From Cheilinus undulatus (taxonomy: Eukaryota > Chordata > Actinopteri > Labriformes > Labridae), in assembly GCF_018320785.1 (NCBI RefSeq), contig NC_054877.1, positions 19,698,329-19,762,328 of the forward strand: a stretch of DNA of 64,000 bases. Direction: 5' to 3'. Below are positions 1 to 14,000 of the stretch, in pieces (the first letter of the stretch is position 1; every line of letters begins with the position of its first letter). The notes below the pieces were generated by a model. The model did no database searches. It was not told the DNA's origin and worked only from the letters and a program-made list of their open reading frames with translations. The translations under genes and the position numbers were made by a program.

Positions 1-350
1 AATCAAGCAACCTGGGGAACATTTTTTTCACCAACATGATATTCACCCAAAATAACTTTCAAGCCATACTTTGAACCATACTTTATGACACATTTTGCAA
101 TACTTTTAACTTTATTGTATGCATGAATTAAGTTTTGGTCTTTTCTAACTCCCCTCTGCAGAAATAGATTTCCAATTTCCTGGAAAGTCACTGCCTCTGA
201 ATGATCATGGTATTTTGTTGACAAATTGGATCCTGAATCTTAACCCAGGTCTAAAATTCTATTAAAACTGAAATAGCCTCTATATCTAGAAAATGTTACA
301 CAATTTCATAGAGTCTCCCTAGAGAAACCAAATAATACATAACCACTCAC
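1..350 (-). other. myom1: MYOM1 intron (left edge)
   Basis: Follows the donor of the last visible exon. The minus-strand open frame at 3-224 has lysine-rich protein-like content but does not match the expected My13 Ig domain or any family I recognise. Confidence 0.4.
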
Positions 351-3300
351 TTCTCTCTGCAATTGCTGCTGCCCTGCAGAAGGAAAGAGACAGACACAGT
401 CAGAAGCATCTTTAAATGGTATCTCAGGCTGAATGGTGTGACCTTTTCGTCTCCACTATACAATAACAGGAAAGGTATTTTGAGATTTTCTGAAAGCGCT
501 CACAAAGTACATACAGTCTATTTTAGGTTTGTGATGACTGTTAGTATTTATGTGCGTAAACATCCTCCTCTAGCTAAAATACAGAGTTACACAACAGACC
601 TATCAAGTCAGATGGGTTTGTTTACTCACTTGAGCCTTTGGAATTCCTCAAACGCCTGTTCCCATGCTGTAACAGAAAAAAAAATCAATTTTTTTGTGAT
701 TAATTAACACAAAAATAATCAGAGTATTCCAGAACTTTAGGAAATATGGGAAACTTCTTCCTTGTTTGGCTTTAAAGTCTCACTCACCCTGGCCACTGAG
801 ATCGAAGACTCTCTTAACACTGTCCTTGCCATCAAAGATGTCCATGCTGTATTTGCCCTTGTCCTTCTCTGTGGGCTCGTTGATCTTAAGCCAAAGCTGC
901 TCCCCTGTGACTCCAGCCTTCACTCTCTCTGAGGCGGCGATCTTAGCATCTCTGAAGGAGAAAAGGGTAACACAGATATCAATTACTGCTAGAAAGTGAC
1001 CTAATCAAGTATAACGAAGAGCAAGATTAATATAGCAGAGGAGATATTTCTATTGACCCTCAAAGTCATTTCCCTATCATACAAATTTAGAGATTCATGT
1101 TTGTTCCCAAATATGTGAGTAAAGAAACAATCCAAGTCAAATACATAGAGTTAAAATAACTGTTTAGTATCAGGAAACTGAAAAAATTCTTTGGTTTCAG
1201 AAAACAGAAATCCAGGGGAGGCAGGAATGCAATGATTTTTACTCAACTTAGTCTTTTAGGCCAGTGTTTTCCAACCTTTTCCCCTTGGAGCCCCCCCCCC
1301 CTTGTATCTAAGAAAACTAAATTCCCCCTCTCCCTCAAGACCCACACCAAAAGCAATACAATTCTATCACAAATAATAGACTGTTCCTGTCTAATTGAAA
1401 AAATCCTTGAGGAAGTAGATCTACACATATTTTTTCTGCAAAAAGACCTTTGAATAAACTAATGATGTTTCACATTCAGTTACCACAAATTTAAATATCC
1501 ATCTAGCTGACCAGTCCAAAGACAAGTAAATACATTCTGTACACCAACTTCACACTGTACCAGTAAAACAACATCATACAGTAACAGTGTGAACTTGGGT
1601 TGCAGAACATTGCTAAGGTTATCAATGCTAGTGCCACCTGCCTTTGTAGATTAACAACCAAATTCCTGAGCGGAATAGGGCGTCGTATGCAAATATAACT
1701 TTACACAGCCATAGTACAACTTTATTTTCTGGATCAAAATAGAGCTAAACTTTGCTGGTCCTGAGGGGAGCTATCCATGCTATTGTTCAGGACCCAAGAC
1801 AGAAGAAAAAGTGACACATGCTGCTAAAAATCAACAAAGATTTTAATTGTTTCACTGATTAAAAGAAAGGGCCGTGCATGCTTTTCTTTCCAAAAGACCT
1901 TTGTATAAACTTCTTAATAACTGCTCTATCATGGTTCTAGTCAATATTTGCATATCTAATTTTGGCAGCTTCAGAGCAGATGGAGAAAAAAAAAATCCCT
2001 TACTTGCAGGTATCTAAAAAAAAAAAAGTGTTGCTTTCACAAGATTGATTAAATGGCATTAAAGTGGAACCCTCCAACAACTTATGAAGGTTAGATATTC
2101 CTTTTTTTCACCCAGACCCAAAAGCTGCTATCCATTATTCTAGGTAGTAAATTTGGATTTTCACATATTGGAGTGAAAACAGAGGTAATTTGGGATCTGA
2201 CTTCTAGTTTCCTAATAGCTTTCCATGCCTTAACCGTGGACATTGTGAATGGGTTGGTACAGGCCGACGTCAAGGATTGTTGTTTCTTTAATGTGAGACA
2301 CATTTACAGCATGAGTGAAGTTATCCACTGAGTTAGAGTTCCCACCTGTGGCTTTAGGTCGATATTCTTCATCAGGATGTATGGCCTTGCTATGAGGTTG
2401 ACTCTCACTCTTTTAACATTTTAAAAGTGTAGTTTAACTTTATGTAATGTGGACCACCAGAAACACTTTTTAAGTTTTAAATTTATCATTATATGAGTTT
2501 AATTAAAATGTCATTTTTTATGTGTATATTACTCTATTATAGAACTCTGACTTAACTGGAACAAGCTGGCTGAAAATCAATTCCATGTTTTTATTGACAA
2601 TAAGGAAAGATCATACTTTACTGTACAACTCCTCAGTAGCTACTCAGTACTCAATTCAAACTTTAAATCAAATCCTATTTTACTTTGACTTGAACAGATT
2701 TATAGACCAATACTTTGCTTTTACTAAAATACATTTTAACCAGAGTAACTGTACTTTTACTTGAGTACAATAGTCATGTACTCCTCCTTTGATCTTTGGT
2801 GTCCCCTTACAGAGGCCCAAACTCCATGTTGGGAACCCTAGATTGAGAATGAATACACACAAGCTTTAAGCTTTGTAGGTCCCAATTTGAAACCCAAACC
2901 GTCACCATCATTGTGACATTTGGAAAAAGTAGAAGCCTGGGTTTGAGTGCAACACTCAACATAAGCTGCATGTCACACCCCACTCTTTCCCAAGATGTCC
3001 TGTCTTTATTGGCGCAAATGGCCTAATAAGCAAACAAAAAGTAGAAATGAGAATAACCTAAGTATTTGGTCATGCCTTTTAGTTTAAAGATTTGGATTTC
3101 ATTCATGCAGTTGTCTGTTTTGGAACCTCTTTCACATGATATTTTTGCATTGATTCCTACATTCTTCTACCAAATATTTACAACAAACTTGTTGCTTCTT
3201 TTCTCAGGAATGCATATATTGATACTTGTTTACTATCAATCATGAATATATATGAATAAAATATATAAAATAGTAAAATAGGAAGGTTTATGTTGGTTTG

Positions 3301-6300
3301 TTTCGTACACATGAATATTCCAGACAGGATATTAGAAATTTTATTTAGTTGTATGGGGGAAAAATGTATTTAACCTACTTGTGGAGCCAATTAACACGCA
3401 GTTCCTCATCGTAATATGTGACATTGGAGTAGAGGATGATGCCATGTTCAGTGCTGAGAACTTGGATCTCAGAGGAGGAGTTGGCTGGAAGAAGAGAAAA
3501 ACCAGTCCAACTGTTGTCAGCATCTCATGGAAACAAATGGATTATGTGTATCATGCTGTAATTTTCATTCTATAGCAGTAAAAATTCATGCAGTGAAAAA
3601 ATGCTGTAGATTCATTTCTGGGGAGTTCTAGTGTGTGGTCTATGCGTGGAGCTTCATTATAGCTTAGTAAGTGTGAAGTTTTATGACTCACCAATAACCC
3701 TGAACAGTTCATTCATCACAGCTTGGTATCCTGGGAAAAATAACAAAAAACAGCAATTACAGTTATGTGAGCCAAAATCACCTTTTTGGAGGACTTTCAG
3801 TGTTGGTTTCCACTTGATTTTGATTGAAATTATTCTGAAGCAGACTATACCTGCATCTGTCAGATTGAATGTGCTCCTATCTCTGCCTCTTTCGTCCTTC
3901 AGGAAGACCTCGTAAATACCCGCGTCCTTCTTGCAGATCTGGAGTTTAAAGTAAAAGCGACTTCAGCAAACTTGAAAAAGCGATTAACTTGTTTCTACTT
4001 CAAACAGAGGGGAACACGGTGTAATTTTGAGGACATATAAAAGACAAGAACAGCCAGACAGAGACCAACTAAACCGAAAAGGCAAGCTTTTCTCCCGCCC
4101 AGGATGCTGCAGGCGTTATAAGGGAAAACATGGATAAGGGTAAGACGAGGTGAACATATGGAGAAATGATAGGCATGAACTTATGGCAGCAAAGATTGTG
4201 TCCAGACTTTGGGTCTTGGTGGTGGGGTCTCCACGGGGGCTGCCTTTTTTCGTCCTTTTTCTTCCTCCTGTATTGGTTTCTTAATAACCCACTGTGAATT
4301 AGACAGATAAGCCAGTTACTGCAAGAAGCGGATGACAGGAATGGCGAAGAAGAGGCCGCCTCTCCTGAGTTCATGCAATGACAGCAGCCCTCTATTTATG
4401 AGTGATGTACATCAACATAACTTCGCTTGCACCTGACAGACCAGATTAAAGTCTAAAAATGTTTTCCAGGTTTAAAATGTCTGCCCAGGGTTGCTAGAGA
4501 AGTTAAATTGAAGCATGTTAGAAATGAAGTTGATGAAATAATAACACAGATAAACCATATAGTGCATGAACACTATACGGGCATAAATGTTGAAATGAAA
4601 AATCAGTAAGTCTATAGAATCAATAAAAACAAAACCAGAAATCTACAAAAGAGTCAGGTGGACTCAGTACATCTATCCTTACACCAAGTACAACATGCTG
4701 ACGTCCTGCCTCCATCAGAGCTCAGTGTCAGCAACAAGAGTATTTTTAAAGATGTTTCATCATTTATGATTCTCTGTGTCAGAGAGGGATGGTTGCTAGC
4801 GTAGCACCTAGCTTAGCTCTACAATGGAAGCAAAGCTGCATGGAGAGCAACTCCTTTAGCTCTTTGCTTAGCAGCTCACGACTCCAGACAAAGTACGGCC
4901 TCCGTTTAATGGGCTGACCTTTCCGATATTAAAGGTCAGCTCGCCATCCTTTCTCTCAATTTTCTGGGCGTCCTCATCATCCTCAGCAATCTCGATGCTG
5001 TCCTTGGACCAGATGATCTCAGTCTCTGGTCTGACATTTCCAATCTGTTGACAGAGTGAAGAAGAATGGGAATGAGTTGGTTCTACCAAGTTGAAAACAA
5101 TATTTTAAAAAGTGTAAAGCTGTACACAGATGTACAGCTTCTTTCCTTACCTTGCATTTCAAAAGCACATCACATGCTGAAGTAACAGCGAAGCTAAGGT
5201 ACTCAACAAAGTGAGGACCTAAAGATAGGCATAAAGTAATTATTGAAACACATTTCTACATTCAGTTTTGAACTTAAAAAAGGAATATGTTAGACCCCCT
5301 TACCTTGTTTTCTGACCCATTCTGCCCTCTCAAACTCTGATTTCTTTTGAAGCTCCCTGAACTCTGAAAAAAGCAACAAAAATTCAAGAGTTTAATTCCA
5401 CACTTTCTGTACATTTTCTTAAATCCCAGGCTGAATGATTCAGATTTGTGGCATTTAGCTACAGCATGAAGTCGAAAGCCACATGATGGCACAAATACAT
5501 GGTGTTCTGCTGCCCCTCAATGGACATGTACATTTATTGCAGTCTTACCATCTCCAATAAGAACCAGGCTGGTTGTTCCCTTAGCCTTTCCATCAACCAG
5601 GTTGAAGGTGAATGTGCCCTCATCAGTGACCTCCAGGGAGTCCATAAACATTTCAATGATGCCGGTAGACTTGTCGAAGTTCATTGTGTATTTCTGGAGG
5701 CAAGAAAATGAGAGGAACCTGGAGCAATTAGTAAAGGAAATACCAGTTTTTAAGAACATAAAACAGAAGCACACAAATCGGGTGATACAGTAGCGGGACT
5801 TTGTCAGTATGGTATCTACCTTGCCCTGAGTGATGATGGCATCATTAAAGACATACTCCACTTGGCAGTTCTGGGTAAATTTCTCCACCTGGGTCCAGAA
5901 CCGCACACGACCCTTCTCAAGTAGATCCATGGCCATTTCGTTCTTGAAGGGAATAACTAGAAAAAACACACATTTTTGTAAAATCTTACAGGATATACTT
6001 ATACAGTAACTAACAATAAAATCATGGTTTGCTAAGTATGATTTCCAAGACCATCCTTTTTACTAAAGATTTTCTTTTTAAGTATTTTTGATGCTTTTGC
6101 CTTTATTTAAATTTGAAAGCTAGAGCAGCAGGAAAAGTGGGGAGAAGGAGAGGGGGATGAAATGCAACAACTAGAGTCCAGATAAGGAATCAAACGTCAG
6201 CCTTCGTGGCTTTGAGGTTTAACCTCTGTACAGGCTTTAGCCTCTGCTTGAGCTTCCCTCTAAAGCAGTGGTTCACAACTGTTGTGCCAGGATCCAAAAG

Positions 6301-8069
6301 TGGCCACAAAGCTCTTTCCAGTGGGTCACAAATATGTGCCAGGAAAAAACAGGTTGCAAAAACTCCACGTACACAAGCCTTAAGAGAACATGGGGTAAAT
6401 TAAAACATATTTACTCACTTTTTCCTATGAAACAAGAAAATTCCAGTATTTACCTTAAAAGCTCTAATTATTTATCTAATTTTCCTTGGAGTACAGAGGT
6501 AAGATAACAAGGAAATTCCTTGAGAAATTATCAAATTTGGAAAAATTGAGTAAAATAAGAGATATGCACATGTGCTTCTGTAATTATGTGCTTTTGGATA
6601 TGTTTGTCATATCCTGTCTCTTGTTTAAGTATGTTTATGTTTTCGTCTATTTGGAGTCCAAACTGCAACATTTGTCATTAAATCAATTCTGATGTTTAGA
6701 AATGTTAAAAATTTGGGCCGTGATTTCTTATAAGGTGTTACTGGTGGGTCCTGATGCCTGACCAGTTGAGAATCACTGCTCTAGAGAGTAATTGTTAACA
6801 AAAAAGGGAGGTTCCCCAATGTTTTTGGGGTGTGATACTTCTCCATTTATTCCAAGGTATTACTTTGAAAATAACTTAGAAATTTATTTTAAAAAAATGT
6901 TACTGTTACAGTCATATCCAACACTAATTCTTAACTCAATATTTAGAATTGTTTGACCAATGTTAACAGTCAATCAATTAATCAACCTTTTTTATACTCA
7001 AGAAATCACCAAGGGGGCAAACCTCATTTGCAATTTTGTTGAATGTTAAACGCTGTCATACATTGTCTCTTTTCACTTTGCCATGTTGTTTTGATGTCTT
7101 TCATTAAGTACTTTAAAGCATCTGAATTGCTTTGTTGCTAAAATGAGCTACAAATAATTTTTTCTTGCCCTTATACAGAAAATGTTCAGTATTGGAAATA
7201 AAAAAGGTTTTCTATGATAAGATGGGATATTCACCAGGAAACTTGTGCTCATGGCTGAGATCCAGAAGACGCTTCAGACCTGTCAAAAAACAGCCAACGT
7301 AAAATGAGTTAATGCCCTAATATGTGGCACCTCTAGAGAACAACACATTACTTGTGACGGCAAATCTAACTTTGGATATTACAAGTCAAGACATACTGAA
7401 ATGACAAAGATGAGACAGCTTTCCAAACAAACACACATATGCCTCTCAGAGAAACAGAGGTCAATTTGATGCAGCTGTTGAAACAGGATAACTGGCAGGA
7501 GTGTCCACAGTCCTTCAGGCGCCCCTTAAGGCATTAGCACTGATATCACCCAAACAAAAAACAGGAGAATCAAGTATCTGCCACGCTGGGGCAGAGACGC
7601 TGACAGTGTGGGCTGACTCACCCTCCTCAGTGAGCGTGTAGCTGGAGGAAATGCCATCAGTGTTGGTGACCATACAAGAGAACGTGCCAAGATCCTCCAG
7701 GGAAGGACTGTTGAAGATAGCTCTGGACCTGGAGAGGAGGACACAGGGGGATAAAACCGCACTAATGTGGAAAGATGAATGTGCTGATTTAACAAGCCAA
7801 AAGGGTTTCAATGGAGGGTAAAAGGCCCCGGAACAAGCCTAGAGCAAGAACTAAAGAGACAACTTGTTCCCTGAAAGTTGCACAAAAACTATGTCACATA
7901 AAGGATACTTACTTTCCTTTTTCATTGACAATAGTCAGGCGAGAGGTGTCTGCCATAGGCAGGTAGTTCTTGGACCACACAAACTCAGATCCTTCTTTCA
8001 TTTCAGAGCACTCAAAGACCATAGAGATAACACCATCATCGTCAATATCCACATAAATCTCTTTGGTGC
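351..8069 (-). CDS. myom1: MYOM1 coding exons 21-34: C-terminal Ig array My9-My12 with helical linkers (residues 951-1384)
   Basis: Ig domains: 7913-8069 with 7622-7728 (My9); 5820-5956 with 5549-5693 (My10); 5151-5218, 4919-5044 and 3851-3938 (My11); 3379-3484 with 788-951 (My12). Between them lie small linker exons: 7235-7279 (RLLDLSHEHKFP), 5304-5363 (FRELQKKSEFERAEWVRK), 3692-3730 (YQAVMNELFRVI), and 630-666 plus 351-373 (AWEQAFEEFQRLKAAAIAER). In myomesin this array forms an elastic, end-to-end dimer through My13, with alpha-helical linkers between Ig domains; the linker exons here match that design. The last exon ends in mid-codon (A) with a GTGAGT donor at 350-345, so at least one more exon exists outside the window. 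Confidence 0.92.
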
Positions 8070-11000
8070 CTGAGGACAAGAGGGTGAATGGTTAATGTAT
8101 GTTAATTCATAGAAATATGGATTTCAGCTCTGGAATTTAGGATTACAGATTTGCAGTCATGAATAATAAAATTAGATGATCAGTTCAGGTATGAAAAATG
8201 AGATTCAGTGCAGATTCTCCTACTTACATGTGTAGGAACACCATGTGATTGAGTACTTAAGTAACACAACTTTCACACTCACCAGGGCGAGTCTGGGCCA
8301 GGATTGGACCAAAGATTGCTGAGGGCTTTCCAACTCCGGCAAGATTTTGAGCCCGCACACGGAAAACGTAGGATGCACCAGCCTTCAGCCCTGAAACCTG
8401 AATCAGCACATGAGGTGTAAAACAGCGAGCTAGTTAAACTTTTTTCTTAGTAGGCTGTTTGGGCTACATATCAGTAATAATTAAAAATGTTAATCCAATA
8501 AAGCTTCCGTTGTCCTCACCTTCATGTATTTCATCTTATTGACCTTCTCATGAACAGCCTTCCAGCCTTCTTCTCCAGCAGAGGCCAGCTTGACATCCAT
8601 GTAGTACCCATTGACAGGAGAGCGGCCGTGGAAAACAGGTGGCTCCCACAGGACCACCACAGAGGTGTCACGAACCTCCAGCACATGAAGACCAATGGGA
8701 GCACCTTAGAGATTCAAGAATATAGTTGAAGAAAAGGCAGAAAAAAATCAGCCAACTATTATTAAAACCATATTCTCTTTTACTGGCTTGTTTAAAAAGC
8801 AAGATCATAGGATACTTTCATACAGGTTTACATCAACAACTCAGATCTACATGAATTTGGCTTTCCTGTGTTGTTAATAAAGGTTTTATGATAAATTTGT
8901 CTGAGATTTGCAACAAAGGAAGCGTTATAAACAAGAATTTTGATCCTGGATCTTTATTGCAACTAACTCCTTCATGCAGTCTTACTTAACATAAATCATT
9001 TATTTGCAAGTTTTGGTACTGGAACTTTATCAGGCAAAGGCATAGCATTTAGAAATGTAATAACTAAGTAATTTCTCAGAAATTAAGCAGTGTGTGGAAG
9101 TTAACTTGGAATATTTTGATGGATTCATCGCCCTCCAATGCATCTGTTTTATGAAAAAGGCACGCTAGGAGTTGTTTCTATTTTGAATTGAATTACATTC
9201 TGTTCTCTTTAATGTGAATACACCATCGGTTGTGCTATTGTAATTCTAAATGAGCACTTTTATACCCATTATAGTGCATTCAAATGCAGTACTGTGTAAA
9301 GCTTTTAGGCATGTTTGAGCCAAAAATTTAGGCTGAAGTAAGGAGTAGACGTGGCGAGTAAGCCGCCTTAGGGCACTATCAGGTGGGAAAGAAGACTGAC
9401 TCAACTCTGGTCTTGCTCTGGATGTCCTTGCATGTTAGCAGGGACATGGGAAAATAATCTGCTGAAAAAATAACAAAGTCCACACCTTTAGGGCAAAGTA
9501 AGGGGTGAATATAGCAAGTAAGCACGGCCTAGAATACTGTCTAGGTGGGTAGTAGGGTTGCCATTATCCCCTGGTCATGCTGTGCATGTTCCAATGGCCC
9601 GAAAGAGATATGTCATAGAGCCTCACCTTGTCCGCCGTGACGCATGTGGGTGTCTGACCCCATGATGAATTCCTAGTCCCCTGCATGCCTAAAACTTACT
9701 GTATATCCCACAGTTAATTGTAAGAAGTATTCTGCAACCAATGCTCTCATATATGCCAGACGGATTCGAGGTGCAATGCAAGTGTGAATATAGAACAAAT
9801 TAGCTTTGAAAAGTTCACATTGTGAGGTGTTTTTTAATGACGTCTAATCTGTTAGCCTTAGAGTTAATGTAAAGTTACAGCGCTGAGAATTTATAAGAAA
9901 GAAATGTTTTTCCTGATGATAATAACCGACATCTTTTTAAATAATCAGCTGATGGCACTGATATCTATGAGCCGTTGTTGCTACAAATCTTAATTGTGTA
10001 ACAGGCTGGAAAAGTACTTCTCTTTTATTGTGCCACTATATAGCCCTCTACAGCTCACTATACAGGCATTAGGAATGACTGTGTGATTTAGAAACTGCTT
10101 TGGAATAGACTGTAATTTTTTGTCCAAGTTTATCATATTTAAACATCTATGAATCAGCTTTCTATAGCATATTCAAAGTCAGGCAACTCTTGTTAGGTAT
10201 CAAGTCAACTGTTTTACTTTTTACAAATCTGCTACAGCAACTTCACTCTTGACTAATCTTCAAACTTCTCTCAAGCACAAGCTGATACTTCAATCTGTGT
10301 TGATCGACTTAAAATCCTGTTTAAAGCCAACAATTATTGAGCAGTATAAAACCTGCCTGCCTGTTGTTATTGCAAAGAGGAATTTTGGCTAATTATTAGC
10401 TCTTGAGCTGAGCTATTAATTATCTACAGGTTTCCTCTCCCATGTTTATCAAAACCACTTTTCTGCTCCTTAATTGCATACCTGGTACAGTAATGGTCCA
10501 TTCTTTGCACTCCAGAGCTGCACTGACCAGAGAGGCTTTACTCACACCTGCCATGTTCATAGCACGCACACGGAACTGGTAGAAGACGTTCTCCTTCAGG
10601 TTCTCAGCCTAAAAGAAACAAATGAAGATAAGTGGAAATGATTATAATGGTTGCTTTAAAGGGATACTTCAGCATTTTGGCAAATTTGCTCATTGCCACT
10701 AACAAGAATTTCCTACAAAAAAACACCATAATTTTTTTTAAATATAAAGAAGATAAACTTGTCTTTGCTAGTTTAATTTAATTGTTTGTTCTGGGATTAA
10801 AGTAAAAATACAAACCTTATAGGAGGTAGTAGTCAATGCCTTTTCATGCATTTCATGCCATTTGCCAAAAATGTCTCCCTTCACAGTCCTGTAGTCCACA
10901 AAATATCCCCTGATATCAGCTCCTCCATTGTTTGCTGGCGCTGTCCAGCCCAGCACCATGTAGTCCTTAACAGCCTCCAGCAGGGTCACACCAGTGGGCT

Positions 11001-14000
11001 TTCCAGGGACGGCTAAGAGGAAAGAAATAGGTTACACAAAGTTAAGATATGTGTTTAAGAATATATTAACATCTTATTTGTTTTAATTTGTCTTTAAAAA
11101 AAACTCTTCAGTCCTAAAACACAAAATATACAAATGATCTGAAATGTACCCTGTTTTTAGCCCAGTTTTAGCTTCTGTTAGTTTTAGCTATCACAGCAAT
11201 AACAAGTAGTACAGTTAAATATGCTACATGCTTTTGGCACACATGTAATACAATTGTTTAGGGTCATTGTATTGGATAAAATACTTACACTCTAGACCAG
11301 TGGCTGGATAATTTTCACTCTACGAAAGCCCCAGAAAGCCAGGCGAGACTCTTTTAAGGCCCATGCTCTCTAGAACACAATTTATTTTAGCCTTTACCTT
11401 GGCCATGCAGCAACAGACATCCCTAAAGAGTTATTACATAGCAAAAAAGATCACCAGCAATACATTTTAAACAGCAATAAATAAATACACACATTCAAAG
11501 CAGTGTACAATGTGATCTATTTTGTAATTAATCTTGTCTGTTAAAAATGAAGTCATGAGAAAGAGATTAATGAGCATTGTTAGTGCTGAGCATGCCTTGC
11601 AACCACATGCAAATATATAAACCAGCAGTTAAATAGGAGCATCTGCCATGTGAATTCATGCCGCAAACAAGTAAATCCCTGAACAGCCAGATGTATGAGG
11701 GAAGAAATGAGGATATGAAAAAGAGGAGAATAATGGATACGATTTTTTTTTTTGGTCTGAAAAATGAGTGCTAAAAGTTGGCAAGGTTCATGAAGAAAGC
11801 AGAGTTAAAAGGCTCACTAGCAAAGAGCAGAGAGCTGCGGGTCATTTGTGCAACAATCCTAATTTAAAGTAAGTCTGTTTTTTTCTTTGCCAGCAGTCAC
11901 TCCCCAGATAAATAAATGTTTAAAAATAGCCGGGAGGATGTGGCAGGGGGAGAGAATGGATGGAGCAAAGGGAGAGAGTATGGCTTGAATGCTACAGGCA
12001 GAGTAAATAATGGAGACGTTTGAGGACACTCACAGATGGCCGCCTGCACAACCACCGCATCAGAAACAGCAGAACTCTGGCTGTATCCAGCAGCGTTGAC
12101 TGCTTTGACTTTAAACACATAGTTTGCTCCAGTGGTAAGGCCATGGCACACAAATCTGAAAAAGTTAAGATAAAGTTGTAGAGTCTAGAATTATTATGAC
12201 ACTCTAACAACAGAATAAGGATTTTTGTAGTTTTTTAATCACAACCAGAAGATGAAAATTCTTTGAATTCAATGACTAATGCTGCAGGAAAACAGATAAT
12301 ACATTTCAGGTAACATTACTAGCTACGTTATTTTCCCTGCAGCTGATTGCTAAAGTAGCTAGTTTAGCTAACATACTTTGTATTGCCAGCTGATCCTTAT
12401 AAGTTAAGTGTGACTTGCAAAGGAAAAGACTGATCCATTATTAACCAATACACATCTGCTGCTCATCAGCATGATACACTCTTTCAGAAATGAAAGATAA
12501 TAACTATACACTATTAAGCATTACCAAAGCATTGCTATTTAAATTCAGTGTTTAACAGTTTACTGTTCCCTAGTTCAGTATTGTCTTAATAGGAAGCATC
12601 AGGGAGGCTAATGTGTTCCCTTAATGGTTATCCAGATTAAAATGTTGAAATCACCTGTCTACAATGTATAGGACTGCTTTACTTTAAGAATAATCATTGG
12701 CTATCAAAGATGTAATAACTGTGTGACATTTATTTTCTTAACAAGTTATATATACAATAAAATGTGACTTTTGAGAATTAAATTGCGTGATTGTACCTAT
12801 TTAGCTTACATAACCCATTCATATCGTATGCAGTGAATGATTTCTTAATTCATAAACACAGATTGCCTTTAGCTGTACCCACCTGGTCTCCTTGACAGGT
12901 TTATTGTTGCAAGGCATCCAGACATCAGTGCCCACCACACTACATTCAATATAATAACCAACCAGTCTGACATCCTTGGAGGCCCCCCAGGAGAGCACCA
13001 CTGAGGTGGCCGTGTTCCTGGTGGGCACTGGGTTGCCTGGAGCTGGGGGCAGGTCTTTTGAAGATGAAATATGAAATTAGATTATTAAGGAGGCTATGCA
13101 GTCACATTTTGGTGGAAAGTTATGAAAACTGTAATAACTATACAAAATGAAGTCATGCATGCTCACCCAATTTATCTCCCACAGTGATCTCTCCTGTGGG
13201 CAAAGAGGGCTCACCCACTCCTGCAGAGTTGCAGCAGCGCACACGGAAGTTGTACATATTACCCTCAGCCAGGTCAAACAGGGCGAAGCGGGGAGACTTG
13301 ACTGGCATGCTGGTGTTCACTCTCTGCCAGGTGTCTGTACCTGACATACACTGTGTTAAACAGATACAAAGAAAAGTCAGAAGGTTCTTAAGCTTCCATC
13401 CAGCCAAAGTACAACAAAATAGCAACCTACAAGAGATATATAGTATTTATTTGAAGAGGTGATAACCATATTGCAACTTCTCATGACTGTGTGTTAACGT
13501 TTTTTGATCAATTACATTTATTTAAGAAATAATCTTTTTTGGAGGTCAGGGATCTAGGCTACTAGAAAAGAAAAGCAAAGATAAGAGATAAATATGAAAA
13601 ATGAACAAAATTTCCTTGATTATAATTGTGCATTGTTTCTTTGCCTATCCTGAGAATTATCCAGTGCCCCTTAATGTTTATTTCAGTCATCTTTTTTAGG
13701 TCAAGACCACAAGTTGTGGTGAAATTATACAGCTATATAAACATCGAACTAAAAGGCAAACCCAGTGAGAAGCAAAAATGCTGCATAAAGAAGAGGTAAA
13801 ATCAAACATACAATTTCAAAAAGGAAAAAAGGGAAAAGATACACAGTACATCAAATAATCTAAGAGTGATTCCTTAGAATGCAAATGTCTAAAAATAATT
13901 ATTTCAACATTTTTTTAACTGACTGCATTTTTCATAACTCATAACATACCCTCAGAATAGCTTTCAAAAGACTCAAATTGTTTATACATTTTTGACATGT

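Noticed and set aside
3-224. Minus-strand open frame, 73 codons, at the left edge
   Set aside because: Protein-like composition but it matches neither the expected My13 Ig domain nor a family I recognise; it sits within a MYOM1 intron.
4069-4374. 101-codon minus-strand frame between MYOM1 exons 28 and 29
   Set aside because: No splice sites, no Ig residues and no similarity; the flanking exons join in phase without it.
13153-13462. Plus-strand frames opposite MYOM1 exon 14
   Set aside because: They are antisense shadows of the FN3 exon.
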